From the NCBI RefSeq assembly GCF_026745355.1, contig NC_079210.1:33176516-33240515 (forward strand): a stretch of 64,000 nucleotides of DNA. The letters run 5' to 3'. The position numbers were made by a program, and so were the translations under genes. This DNA is from Beta vulgaris subsp. vulgaris (taxonomy: Eukaryota > Streptophyta > Magnoliopsida > Caryophyllales > Amaranthaceae). The notes below the pieces were generated by a model. It worked only from the letters and a program-made list of their open reading frames with translations, made no database searches and had not been told where the DNA came from. This document shows, one piece after another, positions 1 through 10,890 of the stretch. Position 1 is the stretch's first letter. Each line of letters opens with the position of its first letter.

Positions 1-1240
1 TTAACATTAGAATTCCTTAGCTCATTGGAGATTGTTGGAGAGGAGCGGCATGGATGCTCAACTAGAGTTGAAGCCATTCTCCATTTTAGGTTTGGGAATG
101 TAGCTTCTTCTTTAGACATGTTGATTTTGCAAATATTTTTGGTTTAAAAATTAAATAGAGCACTACTCCTGAGCCTTCATTTAGACTTGCTCTGTGTTGG
201 TCCAAGATAAGTGGGTCAATCATTTATATTTCCACTAATGTAAATGACTCACTCATCCACCAACTGGGTATTTAATATTTCAGTAAGTTTTTGGGAACTA
301 CTATTTTTGTGAGGAAGAACAACTCAAAGGTAAGCCAATCTGAGCTAAGCATCATAGGTTCCTACCTATGGGATTTTAGCAAACTAAACGTACCTTTGAT
401 GTTTGCCCAATATCTCAAAAGGGTAGGTACCCTAAGAACTCATGAACTTTGGAAAATTGTTGTGGGTGGTTTTACGGCCATTACTGAGCATTTTGAGGTT
501 CTCCCTCTGCTTTGTGTTGGTCCAAGATAAGTGGGTCAATCATTTATATTTCCACTAATGTAAATGACTCACTCATCCACCAACTAGGTATTTGATATTT
601 CAGTAAGTTTTTGGGAACTACTATTTTTGTGAGGAAGAACAACTCAAAGGTAAGCCAACCTGAGCTAAGCATCATAGGTTCCTACCTATGGGATTTTAGC
701 AAACAAAACGTACCTTTGATGTTTCCGCAATATCTCAAAAGGGTAGGTACCCTAAGAACTCATGAACTTTGGACAATTGTTGTGGGTGGTTTTAAGGTCA
801 TTACTAAGCATTTTGAGGTTCTCCCTCGAACTCCTGAAGTCCAAGGGTCGAACCTCATTAATCAACAATACTAAAAAGATGTGCGTTGGTTCACAATGGA
901 TTGGATTCTTTTTACTAAAAGGATTGGTAAAACGCCCTCCATCCAAATTCCAAACTACAAGCTCACTGCGATAGAGGAGAGGTAAGATGAGTATCTCCAT
1001 TTTGGAAGTCCTGGCGAATGGTCCAAAGATTCGTACCTACCAAAGGCGGGATCCCCTAGGAAATGCCTCATCCTCTTCTACCCTCCACCTCCTCCTTCCC
1101 ATACCCACCCCACCTATGTTCCCGATTATGCCCCTATCTATGCTCATATAGATAGGCGGTTTGATAGTTTCGAACAATAAATGATTGCATTCCAACAAGA
1201 TATGCGGAATTGTTTTCCCCCTTTTCTCCAATTCTTTCAT
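1..1240 (+). pseudogene. Athila-type retrotransposon ORF1 (gag-like) relic, 5' end outside window
   Basis: Translation of the plus strand, with frame changes and stops, gives blocks typical of plant Athila ORF1: LTLEFLSSLE near base 4, FRFGNVASSLDML near 88, a WSKISG-type block near 200, then GTTIFVRKN and the HELW..VVGGF..ITKHF block. After 870 the frame degrades into a proline-rich tail. In the family this region encodes the capsid-like protein of Athila Ty3-gypsy elements. The reading frame is broken and a 320-bp segment is duplicated, so it cannot make an intact product. The same element probably resumes at 10891, beyond the inserted Tat element. Assignment is from recognised blocks, not from a search. 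Confidence 0.6.
191..830 (+). repeat. 320-bp tandem duplication inside Athila ORF1
   Basis: Bases 191-510 and 511-830 are two near-identical copies in direct tandem (period 320). Both carry the same ORF1 segment starting MGTTIFVRKN, so the capsid-like region is repeated out of register. Few substitutions separate the copies, so the duplication is younger than much of the decay around it. Confidence 0.9.
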
Positions 1241-1361
1241 GATAACAACATGGTTACCCCTAGCACCCCTACCCCCTTATATGCAACCCCCTCCTCGACC
1301 TGAAGGGGACGAGGATCTCGACCCTTAAGTTGGTTTTTCTCCCCTTATCCTCCTCCCTTAT

Positions 1362-2865
1362 TGTAGAGACATACTCGTGTCTCCCCATTTAAGCATCCGG
1401 CAATGAAACATAACATTGTCGTAACTGTTCCAACTCGAGGACAGAACAGTCTAAAAAGTCATTCAAAACCATTTCAAAAAGTGTTAAAGTCATATTCTAA
1501 AGCCCAAATAATTATTCATGATAATTAATTGTATTTTGAGCTCAATTCTTTGAAAAGCCCAATTAATTGTTTAACAATAATTAAGTGATTTATTTTAATA
1601 AATAAATATTTTCAAAAGATATTTCATATAAGTTAAAATCATATTTTTATCCCGTAAAATCAGATATCTATAATTAAAGGAGAAAATAAATCTTTTACAA
1701 TACATTTTCCAAAAGGCTAGAAAAGACAAGTCAGGAGCCAGGCTGGTGCAGCTGGCGCGCCTAGCGCACCAACCTGCGTCTGGTGCACGCTGTCCAACTC
1801 TTCCAGGTAGACTAATCTGCACCTGACACGTGGATTTCTGACTCATTCAGAGTCCTGCGTCAAGAGCAGGTCTCTGCGTGAGACGCGGAGTTTCTTTTTT
1901 ATCTTTTTCAAAAACGCATGCCACATGTATGCTTTTTACTGGACGTATCGTGCCATGCGCTTGACACGTCACCTTGCCAGAAGCAGCTGGCGCGTGAGGC
2001 GCAGTGCCGTTTTCTTTATAAATAGGATCGATTTCTACAGAGATTTCTCAAGGGATTATTCACAACACTCGACGAATACTTTACGAATACCTTTCTACGA
2101 ACTATAAAAACCTCCCTACAAAACTAATACTCTCAAACACAAACACATTCAACCTACATACTTTCATACATTCATATTTTCAGGCTTCACGATTGTTCGT
2201 CCCGAAAGTTGTGAATCTCGCAGACCCAAGCCACAATACAATCCTAAGGGTCCTTAAATAAATTCTTTATTTTTATATTGAAGTTACTAACTATTTCTTG
2301 AATATAGAATCGTTCTATTGTATATTCTAAACCTTTCTTTTCTTACTTTATTGCTTTTATCACCCACATTTTATATTTTTCTAATCAAAGACCTAAAGAA
2401 CTGTTCTAATATTAATCAGATTAATTTCGACAAGTTGCTAGGTTCCCTATAATTTGACTGTATAATAACATATCACTAAAAGATAGTCTTTTATGGGTTT
2501 CCTGAACCAATCAAGATTAATTATTTTTAGGGTGCTTAAAACATTATTGCATAAAACATTGACATGAATCGATATTTAGTAGAGGCCAGCAATTGGCAAC
2601 ATGGTTCCTAACTGTGTTTGTACTCTCATCTCCAAACTCAAACTTTGGTTCATTTTGACTATCTATGGAGTCTAGACGAGGAAATCTAAATTGGACAAGT
2701 CTCTGATTTGTCCCTACGGTTTTTCATATCCAGTTAGATTTATGATTCTTCCATTAAAGATTTGTTGGCGACTTCAAAACATTTTCAATACAAAAACCTT
2801 TACAATGGGGTAGCCAAATCTAATGTGCCCTCATCCCGCGTAGGCGAAATAAAAACACGCCTACA
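1362..2865 (+). repeat. 5' LTR of the Tat/Ogre-like element
   Basis: Starts TGTAGAGAC and ends CCTACA (TG...CA). A TATAAATA box lies at 2017-2024, so transcription probably starts shortly after. The stretch around 1735-1830 is built of reiterated GC-rich words (GGCGCGCC, AGCGCACC, GGTGCACGC) in an otherwise AT-rich LTR. Homologous LTRs occur at 9269-10890, 42441-43864 (reverse), and as fragments at 15130-15512 and 41757-42432. Confidence 0.85.
2017..2024 (+). promoter_or_regulatory. TATA box of the Tat 5' LTR
   Basis: TATAAATA, just upstream of the part of the LTR shared most strongly between copies. The matching site in the 3' LTR (9972-9979) reads TGTAAATA, a damaged box. In the reverse copy the motif lies near 43254-43260. 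Confidence 0.6.
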
Positions 2866-2867
2866 AT

Positions 2868-2886
2868 TCGGCAACTTCACCGGGGA
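2868..2886 (+). other. Primer-binding site of the Tat element
   Basis: The sequence right after the LTR, TCGGCAACTTCACCGGGGA, resembles the Tat/Ogre primer-binding consensus (TTGGCGACT..GCTGGGGA type). The exact tRNA is inferred from the family, not shown here. Confidence 0.6.
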
Positions 2887-5094
2887 GGGTTTTAAAAAAT
2901 TAATTTAGATGATTGGGTGAAACTCGAAAAATACGATTCATACTCTTTTTATGCCTTAGAATGACATTAATGTTTTGCATATCCATGGCTATTGTTTAAG
3001 CCACTATAAGGACAATTTACATTGCCTCATTACCACATGTTATATGTGTGAGCTCACCCCCGGGGGTTTTGCTCTTTGTCCATCCAAAAAGCTTCCTGAG
3101 CGATAGTATTGGATCTTAGTTTTAAGGGAACCTACCCAACCATAGCATTCTTCTCTTGTTCCTGACTTGAGAACTGGAGTGTGTCTTACACATGGCCACC
3201 TTTTTAAGCAGGCGTACGAAGCGTGGGATCAATATCTTAGTCATGCACCCTTTTTAGACTGAACCTAAACCTGACCAATAGTTTCAAACATAGAACTGGA
3301 CTTTAGATTGGAACTTTTGCATCCATGTTACATGACAGTTGCCTATGATTGCAATTCTTGCCTGCTTTTATCTTGTCAATTTGTCATTATTATGCTTCGT
3401 TCCTAAAATTGCTTCTAACGAACAATAAAAAAATCGTCAATTGGCCAATATGTTGCCTAAATCCCCGAGAAATATGTCGGGGAGTAGTGCAACAAGCGCA
3501 TTAAGTTGCGCCTGGCACACCACTCCCGCGCCAGACGCACAGCTGTGCGCTGCGCGCGGCAATGCTTCCCGACACGCAATCTGTGCATCGCACGCTTTTT
3601 GTCGAATTAGTCGTTGTAATGGACGATCCTACATTCAGTTCTATGTTTGTCTGTATGCATTCTCTTAGTACACGGTCTAATCAAAGGTATCACTTAATTC
3701 AAAAAAAAAAACAATCAGTCTTTTCATGCAAGGTCGAGTGTGTTCTAAAAAGTGCATCTAAAGTGGTCATTGTAGAGTTAGAGTTGTCATGCATGTCTAA
3801 CTCTTCCCACTTTCTCCCTACTGCTCAACTAATATTCCCTATCAATTCAATCCAATCTTACCTTACCATATTCACTCAATTTCAAAAAACTTACATTTTT
3901 CAAAATCAATCATACATATCCTCCTATTCTACCTTTTTTAAACAAAGTATTTACTAATCATCATCATACACGACATTTGCAAAAATATATAGTTTCAAAA
4001 TTAATGCATCATCTTTTCCTAAATAAAAAATAAAAACAAGGAATTCTTTTCAAAATAAAATTTCAAAAATTCTAAGCCCATTCTAATCACCTTCAATTCA
4101 ATCCAATCAACCCAATCCAAATAACTTGCATTCATTTTATGCCCATCTACATTAGAGTCTACTTTGCATTCGTTTTAAACCCATACGCATTAGAGTCCAT
4201 TTTGCATTCGTATTAGGTCCATCAAAATTTGAGTCTATACATTCATTTTAGGTCTTCTAGCATCAAAGTCCATCTTAGGCCCATATAATTAAGTCTAGCC
4301 CATATCAAAATATAGGCCCATTTGCATCTATGTGTGAAACCTAGTCTATGTCAAGTCTAGTTCAAGTCTAATCCAACTCTAGTCCGATTTCGTTGGTTTG
4401 ATTCGTTTGTTTTTTAACTTTCTTTTATTATTTTTATTTTCTAAATGTCTGATATAAATGTAATATTTGGGGTGACATTATAGCAAAGTTAATGTAATAT
4501 TCCAGCTTATGTTATACTTGTTGGAAGATGTTTTCTGGTTTGTCGAAAATTGCGAATTTTTTTTTTTTTTTTTTTTTGAGGAGTGAAGACTGAAGATGAT
4601 GATGATGATTTATGAGGAGAAAATTAGAGGGACGTTTTATGGGTGGTCGGAGAGGGGCAAAACGGTCCTCGGGAAACTCCCTAAGCCTCTACTTGCGAAC
4701 TGGTTCTGAATTTTCGCATGTAAGCTTCTTCAGTTCTGTTTTTCTTCTTCATTCTGAATTTTTTGTAATTTTAACTTATTAGTTTGTTCTTCGTCTTCCA
4801 AGTCATGGTGATTTTCATCTTAAATCTGTAATTTTAGTCTCTTTTTTTTTGGTTTTGTTTTTTTCATTTTGAATCTGTACTTTTAGTTTTTTTTTTTTTT
4901 TTTCTTCTTAGTTTTTTTTTTTTAATTTTAGGATTTGTAAAAGTATATTTATATCATACGATTCAATGTTGTTTGTTGTAAGTATTTTTGATGTAATTGC
5001 ACCATAATGTTCAATATATTGCCCTATCTACTTTAGTAGGGAGAACTACTGGATTATTTAACCAAAAAAAGTAAAAAAAAAAAAAAATTGGCCA
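2887..5094 (+). other. Long untranslated leader of the Tat element, no gene
   Basis: No coding sequence recognised. It contains a GC-rich patch at about 3480-3600 made of the same kind of words as the LTR (GCGCCTGGC, CGCGCCAGACGC, GTGCGCTGCGCGCG). Degenerate tandem repeats of roughly 45 bp lie at 4130-4330 (TTTGCATTCGTTTTA, TTAGAGTCCAT words). Several T runs lie at 4560-4920. Open frames here look like chance. Confidence 0.5.
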
Positions 5095-5330
5095 CCACCT
5101 ATTGCTGCGGTTTTGGCCTAGAAACCGCAGCAATATGCTCTTTTAACTTGATAAAACGTAAATATATTGCTGCGGTTTTGGCTTAGAAACCGCAGCAATA
5201 TTTGTAGATATTGCTGCGGTTTAAAACCGCAGCAATATAATTAATACCTATTGTTGCCCCCTTAATTGCTGCGCGCCCTAAACCATAGGCCACTTTTTGA
5301 CCGCAGCAAATAACATTTATTCTACTAGTG
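5095..5330. mobile_element. CACTA-type transposon end with subterminal foldbacks
   Basis: Four successive inverted repeats use the words TTGCTGCGG and CCGCAGCAA (5099-5134, 5162-5202, 5208-5240, 5261-5310). They end with TTCTACTAGTG at 5320-5330, the reverse complement of a CACTA terminal repeat (CACTAGTAGAA). Such subterminal arrays are where CACTA transposases bind. I found no matching left terminus nearby, so this is one end only. A relative lies at 45376-45660. Confidence 0.6.
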
Positions 5331-5419
5331 TAAGTCCAAATTTAAGTCCATATAAGGCCCAACTCATTTTTAAAGTCAGTCCACTCCGATTCCAAACCCT
5401 AATAGGACGAAGTCCAAAG

Positions 5420-5985
5420 CATTAAGCCTAGCGAAGCTAGCATCCCCTTAAGATCATAACGGCACCCTTTGACTTAGCTAAGCTAGTCACCATTAAGATC
5501 ATAACGGCAGCCCTTGACTTAGTTAAGCTAGTCACCCTTAATACCGTAACGACATCCTTTGACTTAGCCAAGCTAGTCACCCTTAAGACCACAACGGCAC
5601 ACTTTGACTTAGCTAAGCTAGTCACCCTTAAAATCATATCGGCACCCCTTGACTTAGCTAAGTTAGTCACCCTTAAGACCATAATGGCACCCTTTGACTT
5701 AGCTAAGCTAGTCACCCTTCCATAATGGCACCCCTTAACTTAGCTAAGCAAGTCACCTTAAGACCATAATTAATGGCACCCTTTGACTTAGCTAAGCTAG
5801 TCAACCTCAAGACCATAATGGCACCCCCTGACTTAGCTAAGCTAGTCACCCTCAAGACCATAACAGCACCCCTTGACTTAGCTAAGCTAGTCACCCTTAA
5901 GACCATAACTGCGCCCTTTGACCTAACGAAGCTACTCACCCATAAGTTCATAAAGGCAATCCATTAAGTCTAGTGAAACTAGCAT
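5420..5985. repeat. 45-bp minisatellite, about 12 units
   Basis: Direct repeats of 45 bp (GTCAC landmarks at 5486, 5531, 5576, 5621), each with GACTTAGCTAAGCTAGTCAC-like sequence. Because 45 is a multiple of three, long open frames run on both strands: a 15-residue repeat (TSLAKSKGAVMVLRV type) on minus and another on plus. It sits just upstream of the Tat gag. Units near 5710-5770 carry indels. I read it as a satellite-like array in the leader, not a gene. Confidence 0.9.
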
Positions 5986-6217
5986 AAAACCCCAATCATT
6001 CAATCTGCTTGCATAGTCCAGTCCATTCCAGTGCGCATCTGTAGATGCATATAGTTAGGCTCATGTCGCCATCATAACTATAACCATACCCGTTTCCCAT
6101 TTTCACTTTCACCGTCTCTCTCATCTCTTATTTCCATTTATCCATCCCTCATTTTCATATCTCATTTTGAAAACATCATTTCTAAAAATTTACGAAGTTC
6201 ATTCGATTTCTGTTCAT

Positions 6218-7477
6218 GACAGGTCGTGAGATTAGAACTTGGGAACGCCCGACATAGAGGCAACAAGGTCAGCTTACTCCATGACTCGTCAAGCACATCC
6301 TCACTTTTTCAGCTCCGACTCTTCTGAATTGTCATTTAAAATGTGGACAGCCATTATGGCTCGGCTTACACTGATGAACTCCCGTCTTGAGGAATAAGAC
6401 AAAAAGATTAAGGCACAGAGGGAGAAGCTAACTGAAGAAGACAAACAAGGCGACACTCCACCACCAATCAAGTCCAACACGGATTTGAGGTTCGAAAACT
6501 CGAGCAATTGATCCAGATGATTTCTACACTCGAGAGTTAGGCTCACGGCCATGACATCATTGATCCTGAACTGAGGGACAAGCCCCTAAAAAAGTAATAT
6601 TGGGTGAACTTCCAAATTTCAAGGGCGTCGTAAACCCGAATGATCACCTGAGAGCTTTTTCCATCTCTATGGCTCTCAAGGGCATGAGCAAGGACCTGTT
6701 TGCTTATGTATTTCCCTTAACCTTGGATGTACATCCATCAAAGTGGTTCATATCGCTAAACAAAACTAAGTTGAATGACTGGGACTACATTATAGAGGAG
6801 TTCCTCGGATAGAACATACAGTATATAATATTCAACATCCTATTGGCATGCATGAGTTGGAGTTAACTAAACAGAACTCCAATGAAGATTTCGTCACCTC
6901 CCTTAACAGATGGAGGGAAAAAGCTACACAAATGACTAACAGCCATCTCAAGAGCATCAAGTCCGGCTGGTGATCCGCAATTTGCAGTCCAAGTATGGGG
7001 ATCATATTAAATTCCAACCCATGGAGTCTTTAACGAAGCTCTATAAGGTAAATTTTTTGATTGAGGAAGAGGTATAGCCAATAAGAACAAGGGTTCCAAC
7101 AACAACAACTCTTTCAAGAAGAGTAATACAACCCTTCTAGCTTTAACGACAATGCCCTAACTACTGAAAAGAGAGGTTATCAAGGCCCTCAAAAAACATT
7201 CACTCCATTGGACATGACCCTAGAAGAAGCCTTCATTAGGCTTCATGCAAAAGGAGCAGTTCAGTCTCTTGGCCCTACTCCAGACCCTGCTCTTGAGAAA
7301 AGATCCAGTAAATGGAATCATAATGCCTACTGCAAGTATCATCAAGGAAATGGGAATATGACATCACACTGCTGGACTTTGAAGCATCATCTACAGGATA
7401 TGGTTGAAGACGGTAGATTACCAATTCCGCCTGCAGCAAAAGTCAGCAAAAATGGCAACCCCTTGGGTAGTGCCTAA
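6218..7477 (+). pseudogene. Tat/Ogre-type gag polyprotein, decayed
   Basis: Starts near an ATG at 6218 (MTGREIR...). A helical charged segment follows (AQREKLTEEDKQ, about 6410-6450). The retrotransposon gag capsid domain lies at 6600-6812 (ELPNFKGVVNPNDHLRAF, FPLTLDVHPSKWF). The C-terminal zinc-knuckle-like block is at 7325-7430, with YCKYHQGNGN and HCWTLKHHL in the CX3H..HC pattern of Tat gag. Internal stops and frameshifts break the frame several times, for example around 6540 and 6810-7070. No pol follows. In life gag would form the cytoplasmic particle that packages element RNA. Confidence 0.85.
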
Positions 7478-9268
7478 ATAATGTCAGAGGTTAGTCATTT
7501 AGCATCAGTTTTCTAGATTGAGTCGGAGAGTCCTTTTCTGTCGAGTCTATGTCCTTTAGAGCTTTATCAGCCTTGTTTCATTCATTTTTCATTAATAAAA
7601 TAATCACATTTTCTTTTCATTTTCATTAGCCTTCCATCATTTTATTTATGTTTCTAATTCTATGATGAAACTTAAATCACCTAACGAACTTGACTAATAA
7701 CTATAAAAAAAGAAAGACCTGAAATTAAAAAAAAAAAAGAGAAAAATGAAAAAAACGGACATACTTGGATTAAGAGTTATCCCCCTTTTCCCTCCATCAT
7801 CCATTAACCATCATCTCCATTAGCTAAGTAATCCATATAAAATCAAAGGTCCACAAATAGCCTTCAAACCTTAAAATATCATAATCCATATAAACTTGTG
7901 TGGAACCCTTACTACATCAAAATAAAACAATAATGTCGGACAAAAACAAAAAGTGAAAACTTCAAAGTGCGAAAGAATGAAAAAAAGAAAAGCAAAAGCT
8001 AAAAAAACGCACAAAGCAAAAAAAAAAATGACAAAAAAAAAGTCAAAGGCAAAAAAGAAATATAAAGTCAAGCTAGGGGGATTGCACAAAAGTTCTAGCC
8101 CTCATTCAAATCCTATAATCCATCAAAACAATGTCCTAAATCCATGATCCTCCATTCGACAATTCAAATAACCTTCAACTAATTTCATCAATCATAACTC
8201 CTTCTTCAAGGTGTGTCCATTCCCGCTAGGTTGAAATTCCTAAAGAGAGGCCTAGGCAAAAAATAGGGCACCAAAAAGATATAATAATAAAAAGAAATCA
8301 GATCCAGAATTATGAATGGTCTAATTCCGCAAGGATACATAGGAATCCTCATTTCGAGGTCTGACCGGTTTGATAAAATAAAATTAGTCATGGTCTAATG
8401 ATTTGATTTTCTATGATTTAGGAGCATAATCTCTTTCTACATCTCGATATGGACTCGAGTCTGAATCTAGCCTTGTTAAAACCTTTTCCCATCTACATTC
8501 ATTTGAGTCACAAATTTAAACTTTTTATTTTTCAATCCAAGCTCTTCTTTTCCCTAAAGGACTCTCTAACAATTCCATAGTCTATGGCGATATATGACTT
8601 TGCCTATATCAACATCCCAAAGAAGAATCCCTAACGATAACTTTCAACGTTCACAAATCAACTACATTTCAATATCAGATCAAGTACATTTCAATTAAGG
8701 CTCAAGCCTAATTCAAGGCAAGCTCATCCAAAGTGGGGGCTTCCTATCTGTGGTGGTTCCCCCGATTCAAATCAAACTCCTGAGAAGTTGTAATCCGCGA
8801 ACCTTGTTTGCGGACCCCGATTATTTACTAAAAACAATTTTTAAAATCATTCTATCTTTCTATCTATTTTTTATCATTCTACCATTCTACACATCTTCTA
8901 GCCTTGCAAAAAATTCTGACCTTGCATTGCATCCTAACCTTGCAAAACCCTGACCTTGCATGACGTGTCATCCCTTAGCTTTACATAATCTTAATCCTGG
9001 CATAGCGTCTCATGCATCCTTAGAGAGTCTAAGTTTGTAGTATTGCATCACTATGTGCTTTGTTTGAGTTGTTTATACCTATCTGCTAACATCTTCTTCT
9101 GTAGGTAGTCAGATTGCTTGTAGTTATTGTCCTACATACTAAATTTCTTTTGCAGCGACCGATGTATATAGATTAGTTCTAAATTACATAGCGTTTAGAA
9201 TTGTTCTTCGTCCCGACAGCATATACTTTGACTTTCGATTTCCTGAACTTCAGTCAAAGTGGGGATTC
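7478..9268 (+). other. 3' non-coding internal region of the Tat element with A-rich tract and polypurine tract
   Basis: No gene. Bases 7930-8080 form a purine-rich stretch (many AAAAGT, GCAAAA words) ending GTCAAGCTAGGGGG. The same stretch, in reverse, is kept in the second copy at 45000-45170. AAAGTGGGGATTC just before the LTR (9256-9268) is the likely polypurine tract priming plus-strand synthesis. The lysine-rich frame at 7953 is a by-product of the A-rich tract. Confidence 0.65.
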
Positions 9269-10890
9269 TGTAGACACATAATCATGTCTCCCCATTTAAG
9301 GATCCGATGATGAAATATACCATGGCCTTAATTGGTTCGAGCCGATGGCAGAGCACTCTGAAAAGGCATTAAAAACCATTTCGAAAAGTCCTATTCTAAA
9401 GCCCAATTGATCATTCATGATAATTAATTGTATTTTGAGATTAATTCTTTGAAAAGCCAAATTAATTATTTAACAATAATTAATTAATTTATTTTGATAA
9501 ATAAATATTTTCAAAAGATATTTTTTATAAGTTAAAATCAGATATTGTCCCGTAAAATCAGATATCCGTAATTAAAGGATAAAAGATATCTTTTACAACG
9601 CGTTTTCTAAGAGGTTGGCAAAGACACGTCGGGAGCCAGGATGGTGCACCTAACGCACCTACCTGCTGGCGCGCCTAACACACCTACCTGTGCCTGGTGT
9701 AGAGCCCTGCGCTTGGCGCACGTCTGTGCGTTAGGTGTAGCTCTGTCCACTTATGCTAGGTGCAGTAATCTACACCAGACACGTAAATTTCTAACTCATA
9801 AAGAGTCCTGCTTCAAGCGCAGGTTTCTGCGTGAGACGCGTAGTTTCTTTTTTATCTTTTTCAATAATGCGTGTCGTGTGTATGCTCATTACTGGGCATG
9901 CCATGTCATGTGCTTGACACATCATCTTATGCCAGACGCAGCTGGCGCGTGAGGCACAATGTCTTTTTCCTTGTAAATAGGATCTATCAAAAGGGATTTT
10001 TCACAACACTTGACGAATACTTTACGAAGACCTCTCTCGAACTACAAAACCCTCCCTATAAAACTAATACTTTCAAACACAAACACATTCAACCTACATA
10101 CTTTCATAAAATCAAATTTGCAGACTTCACGATTTCTCATCCCGAAGGTTGTGAATCTTGCAGACCCAAGCCATGGTATAATCCTGAGGGTCCCTAAATA
10201 AATTTTTTATTTTTATATTGAAGTTACTAACTGTTTCTTTCGTGATGTAAATCTTTAATATATAATCGTCCTACTGTATATTCTAAACCTTTTTTATTTC
10301 TTTTTATACATTATTATATGCTTGCCTGATTATTCTATGTATATTATATGATTGGCCTACTTTATTGCTTTTATCACCCACATTTTATTTTTTTGCTAAT
10401 CAAAGACCTAAAGAATTGTTCTAATATTAATCAGATTAATTTAGACGACCTGTTAGGTTCCCTGTAATTTGATTGTATAATAACATATCACTAAAAAATA
10501 GTCTTTTTATGTGTGTCCTAAATCAAACTAGACTAATTATTTTTAGGGTGCTCAAAACGTTATTTGGTTATTCTATTGCATAAAACATTGACATGAATCG
10601 ATATTTAGTAGAGGTCAGCAATGGGCAACATAGTTCCTGACTGTATTTGTACCCTCACCCCCGAACTTAATCTTTGGTTCATTTTACCATCTATGGAGTC
10701 TAGACGGGGAAATCTACATTCGATAAATATCTAATTTGTCCCTATGGTTTTCCATATTCAATTAGGTTTATGATTCTTCTTTTAAAGAATTGTTGGCGAC
10801 TTCAAAACATTTTCAATACAAAAACCTTTGCAGTGGGATAGTCAATTCTAGTATGCGCTCATCTCGCATACGCGAAATAAAACACGCCTA
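9269..10890 (+). repeat. 3' LTR of the Tat/Ogre-like element
   Basis: Starts TGTAGACAC and is alignable by eye to 1362-2865 along its length, with many substitutions and indels; the two LTRs are clearly diverged, so the insertion is old. Its GC-rich word island (about 9640-9760) is longer than in the 5' LTR. It stops at CGCCTA and lacks the final CA. Confidence 0.85.

Larger units (their letters stand above)
1362..10890 (+). mobile_element. Tat/Ogre-like Ty3-gypsy LTR retrotransposon, gag only (non-autonomous), 9.5 kb
   Basis: Two related direct repeats of about 1.5-1.6 kb start TGTAGA and flank an internal region of 6.4 kb. The 5' LTR is followed by TCGGCAACTTCACCGGGGA, close to the Tat/Ogre primer-binding region. 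The 3' LTR is preceded by the purine tract AAAGTGGGGATTC. The internal region holds only a decayed gag (6218-7477); I see no protease, reverse transcriptase, RNase H or integrase. The long untranslated leader carries other repeats, including a CACTA end. The left flank ends CTTAT; the right LTR lacks its terminal CA and a matching duplication, as if a few bases were lost at that junction. Confidence 0.8.

Noticed and set aside
5437..5967. 15-residue repeat proteins on both strands
   Set aside because: Explained by a 45-bp minisatellite whose length is a multiple of three; no conserved start or splice context.
5420..5985. CRISPR-like look of regularly spaced repeats (also 31385-32090)
   Set aside because: Units are contiguous with no unique spacers, and this is a plant nuclear sequence.
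7953..8147. Lysine-rich small protein
   Set aside because: By-product of a purine-rich tract that is conserved as DNA, with different residues in the second copy.
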